In this document: piece by piece, positions 62,735 through 64,000 of the stretch
Layout: the number at the start of each line of letters is the position of its first letter
Numbering within the stretch: position 1 is the first letter of the stretch
Source of the DNA: JBGTGG01 sp964398945
Lineage (GTDB): Bacteria; Bacteroidota; Bacteroidia; Cytophagales; Cyclobacteriaceae
Length of the DNA: 64,000 nt
Direction: 5' to 3'
Assembly: GCA_964398945.1 (NCBI GenBank)
Contig: CAYNOT010000006.1
Span: forward strand, 170,418 to 234,417
Position numbers and translations under genes: made by a program
The notes under the pieces: generated by a model
Database searches by the model: none
Told to the model about the DNA's origin: nothing
Seen by the model: only the letters and a program-made list of their open reading frames with translations

Positions 62735-62930
62735 ATGAACTCGTTATGCTATTATTCTGATCATTGTTGGTATTGCTATTGCAATCCTTGGAGCACTTGT
62801 TAAAATTCTCCACTTAGCTGGTGCTGATTTAATAATTGCAATAGCAGGCTTTGTCGAAAGTATAGGCTGGTTGGTTTTGCTTATTAAGATATTAAGAAAC
62901 CCGAAACTGAAGGAAGTGTTGGATTGGTGA
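62735..62930 (+). pseudogene. Frameshifted GldL-like small membrane protein
   Basis: From about 62748 the frame reads AIILIIVGIAIAILGALVK, then ILHLAGADLIIAIAGFVES and IGWLVLLIKILRNPKLKE, ending VLDW and TGA. This resembles the two-helix region of GldL, the gliding/T9SS motor protein, and small Bacteroidota GldL-like proteins. No start codon is in frame. An ATG at 62735 lies in another frame, with the code MNSL, so a one-base insertion near 62739-62748 is likely. It may be a decayed gene or a sequencing error. Confidence 0.5.
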
Positions 62931-62998
62931 TGGACATGAGTGAAAAACTCATCGTTATTGAACCTAAAATTAATGACAGTCGTTGTCACAATGAAATC

Positions 62999-63028
62999 TT
63001 GAAACAACCATTAATTCAATTAGTTTTG
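62999..63028 (+). promoter_or_regulatory. Bacteroidota-type promoter for the DUF488 fusion gene
   Basis: TTG at 62999-63001, 19 bases, TAGTTTTG at 63021-63028, and GTG start at 63033. Transcription would begin at or near the start codon, so the mRNA is probably leaderless. Confidence 0.7.
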
Positions 63029-63032
63029 TACT

Positions 63033-63917
63033 GTGTTCTACAGAAGAAAAATAATACTCGCTTTATTACAATTATTTGACAACAAGTTGGATAAAATCCG
63101 ATTGCAGAAATTGCTTTTTCTTTTTACCCTACGCCAAACAAAAACTGTATACGATTTTGTCCCTTATAAATATGGTTGCTACTCATATTCGGCCAATGCT
63201 GACTTAACAACAATGGCGGCAAAGGGTTTTTTGGAGGAAACACCAAAGCATTTTACCAAGTTGGATAAAACTAATTACTTGATATCATTGAAACCTGATG
63301 ATCTGAGGCACTTACGCAAAGTGAAAGCGGAGTATGGAGGAATGAGTGTAAAGGCATTGCTGAAATATACATATATTAATTATCCGTTTTACGCTACCAT
63401 GAGCGAGGTAGCAAGTAATATTTTAAACGTTAAAGAACAGTCAAAAGTAGAGTCCGCTAAACCTAAGAGTAACAAAACGATTTTGTTTACTATCGGATAT
63501 GAAGGAGTTTCTCTTGAAGAGTATTTAGTTAGGTTGTTAAAAAACGATGTAAAGGTTTTAGTGGATGTTCGTAACAATCCATTGAGTATGAAGTATGGTT
63601 TCAGTAAAAACCAGTTGAAACGGTATTGTGATAACTTGGGAATAAAATACATTCACGTTCCTGAAGTTGGAATACAGTCCAAACAAAGGCAGGAATTAAA
63701 TACCCAAGCTGATTACGAGAAACTTTTTACAACGTATCGTAATCAAAATTTAACAAAAACAACAAAGACACAGTTAGATATTCTTTCTTTACTAAAGAAA
63801 AACAAGAGGATCGCACTCACATGTTTTGAAGCCAACATTTGTCAATGTCATCGAAAACATTTGGCCGAAGCCATCGAAAATTTGCCTGGGTTCAATTATA
63901 AAACCAAGCATATTTAA
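63033..63917 (+). CDS. Panacea-like/DUF488 fusion protein, GTG start
   Basis: The 294-residue protein has an N-terminal region (about 1-125) like the SocA/Panacea domain, with KIRLQKLLFLFT and FVPYKYGCYSYSANADL, and a C-terminal DUF488 domain from about 148, with TIGYEGVSLEEYL, VLVDVRNNPLSMKYGFSK and the Cys-rich LTCFEANICQCHR. Panacea domains occur as antitoxins in toxin-antitoxin systems; DUF488 is a little-studied family often in defence regions. GTG 63033 gives MFYRRK, matching the family start I recall. No toxin partner is visible before the window ends. Confidence 0.8.
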   Translation: MFYRRKIILALLQLFDNKLDKIRLQKLLFLFTLRQTKTVYDFVPYKYGCYSYSANADLTTMAAKGFLEETPKHFTKLDKTNYLISLKPDDLRHLRKVKAEYGGMSVKALLKYTYINYPFYATMSEVASNILNVKEQSKVESAKPKSNKTILFTIGYEGVSLEEYLVRLLKNDVKVLVDVRNNPLSMKYGFSKNQLKRYCDNLGIKYIHVPEVGIQSKQRQELNTQADYEKLFTTYRNQNLTKTTKTQLDILSLLKKNKRIALTCFEANICQCHRKHLAEAIENLPGFNYKTKHI

Positions 63918-64000
63918 TCAATGCCAAGAAAGAAGGTCCTCATATCTGTAACGTAACCGTCCGATAAACTACATCTTGCCAGGTATCAATTCACTTATCC
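63918..64000. other. Window end, no supported gene
   Basis: 83 bases follow the DUF488 stop. A short minus-strand frame, FIGRLRYRYEDLL, cannot be assessed because the window ends. An ACCGTCCGAT near 63957 recalls the CGTCCGAC stem motif seen elsewhere. Confidence 0.25.

Noticed and set aside
62744..63007. Minus-strand 87-codon frame
   Set aside because: It is the reverse of the GldL-like frame and the DUF488 promoter region, and has no recognisable features.
62937..63080. 47-codon plus-strand frame starting MSEKLIV
   Set aside because: It runs over the DUF488 promoter and start in another frame, with no support.

Overview
The window is a chromosomal stretch of a Bacteroidota bacterium, most likely Cytophagales (Cyclobacteriaceae-like). 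The evidence is a SusC/SusD pair, a type IX secretion sorting-signal remnant, promoters of the Bacteroidota form TTG-N19/20-TAnnTTTG, an S16 protein with a long C-terminal tail, an acetyl-CoA carboxylase beta subunit without its zinc ribbon, an Lnb-type lipoprotein acyltransferase, and the gene order coaX / outer-membrane barrel / TPR / lptC / CNNM / periplasmic isomerase. Base composition is moderate. I saw no tRNA, rRNA, CRISPR array, insertion sequence or prophage.

Layout. 1-7.3 kb: envelope-biogenesis cluster (coaX 3' end, barrel protein, TPR protein, lptC, a 51-residue membrane protein, CNNM protein, PpiD-like isomerase). 7.6-12.9 kb: DUF493, pterin carbinolamine dehydratase, rsmI, inositol monophosphatase, M16 protease, and a small Cys-rich membrane protein that may be read from a leaderless mRNA. 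12.9-17.5 kb: membrane protein, radical SAM/SPASM enzyme, Lnb-like acyltransferase, then a divergent pair of an HTH-fused cytosine-5 methyltransferase and a Vsr-like nuclease. 17.5-23.5 kb: sucA-sucB-lpdA on the minus strand (2-oxoglutarate dehydrogenase), with a 300-bp block of palindromic repeats between sucB and lpdA. 23.6-27 kb: rpsP-rimM-trmD-rplS, then accD. 27-36 kb: FtsX-type permease, hypothetical exported protein, hemE, an isolated SusC/SusD pair. 36-42.6 kb: rplU-rpmA, nrdB-nrdA behind a structured leader, a perfect 38-bp palindrome, and acs. 42.7-53.5 kb: ZIP transporter, apbE, ruvB, queG, TM2 and DUF2752 proteins, a 61-residue protein, BatD-like protein, aroC, two tandem dicarboxylate-type symporters, nfu.

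53.5-64 kb is the most accessory-looking part. A 42-bp sequence that includes a terminator is repeated exactly 1.3 kb apart and brackets three genes: a T9SS C-terminal-domain remnant, a lipoprotein and a frameshifted exported protein. Then come a membrane GAF/PAS protein with no output domain, a ParE-type toxin-antitoxin pair, a gene remnant, an EamA transporter, dus, a CPBP protease, cdsA, a complete subclass B1 metallo-beta-lactamase lipoprotein, a frameshifted GldL-like small membrane protein, and a Panacea-like/DUF488 fusion probably made from a leaderless GTG-start mRNA.

Most genes are housekeeping. The parts I would look at first are the methyltransferase/Vsr-like pair with no recognisable restriction enzyme, the repeat-bracketed island, the nrdBA leader, the B1 lactamase and the DUF488 fusion. 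I found no clear multi-gene novel system; the methyltransferase/nuclease pair is the nearest candidate.
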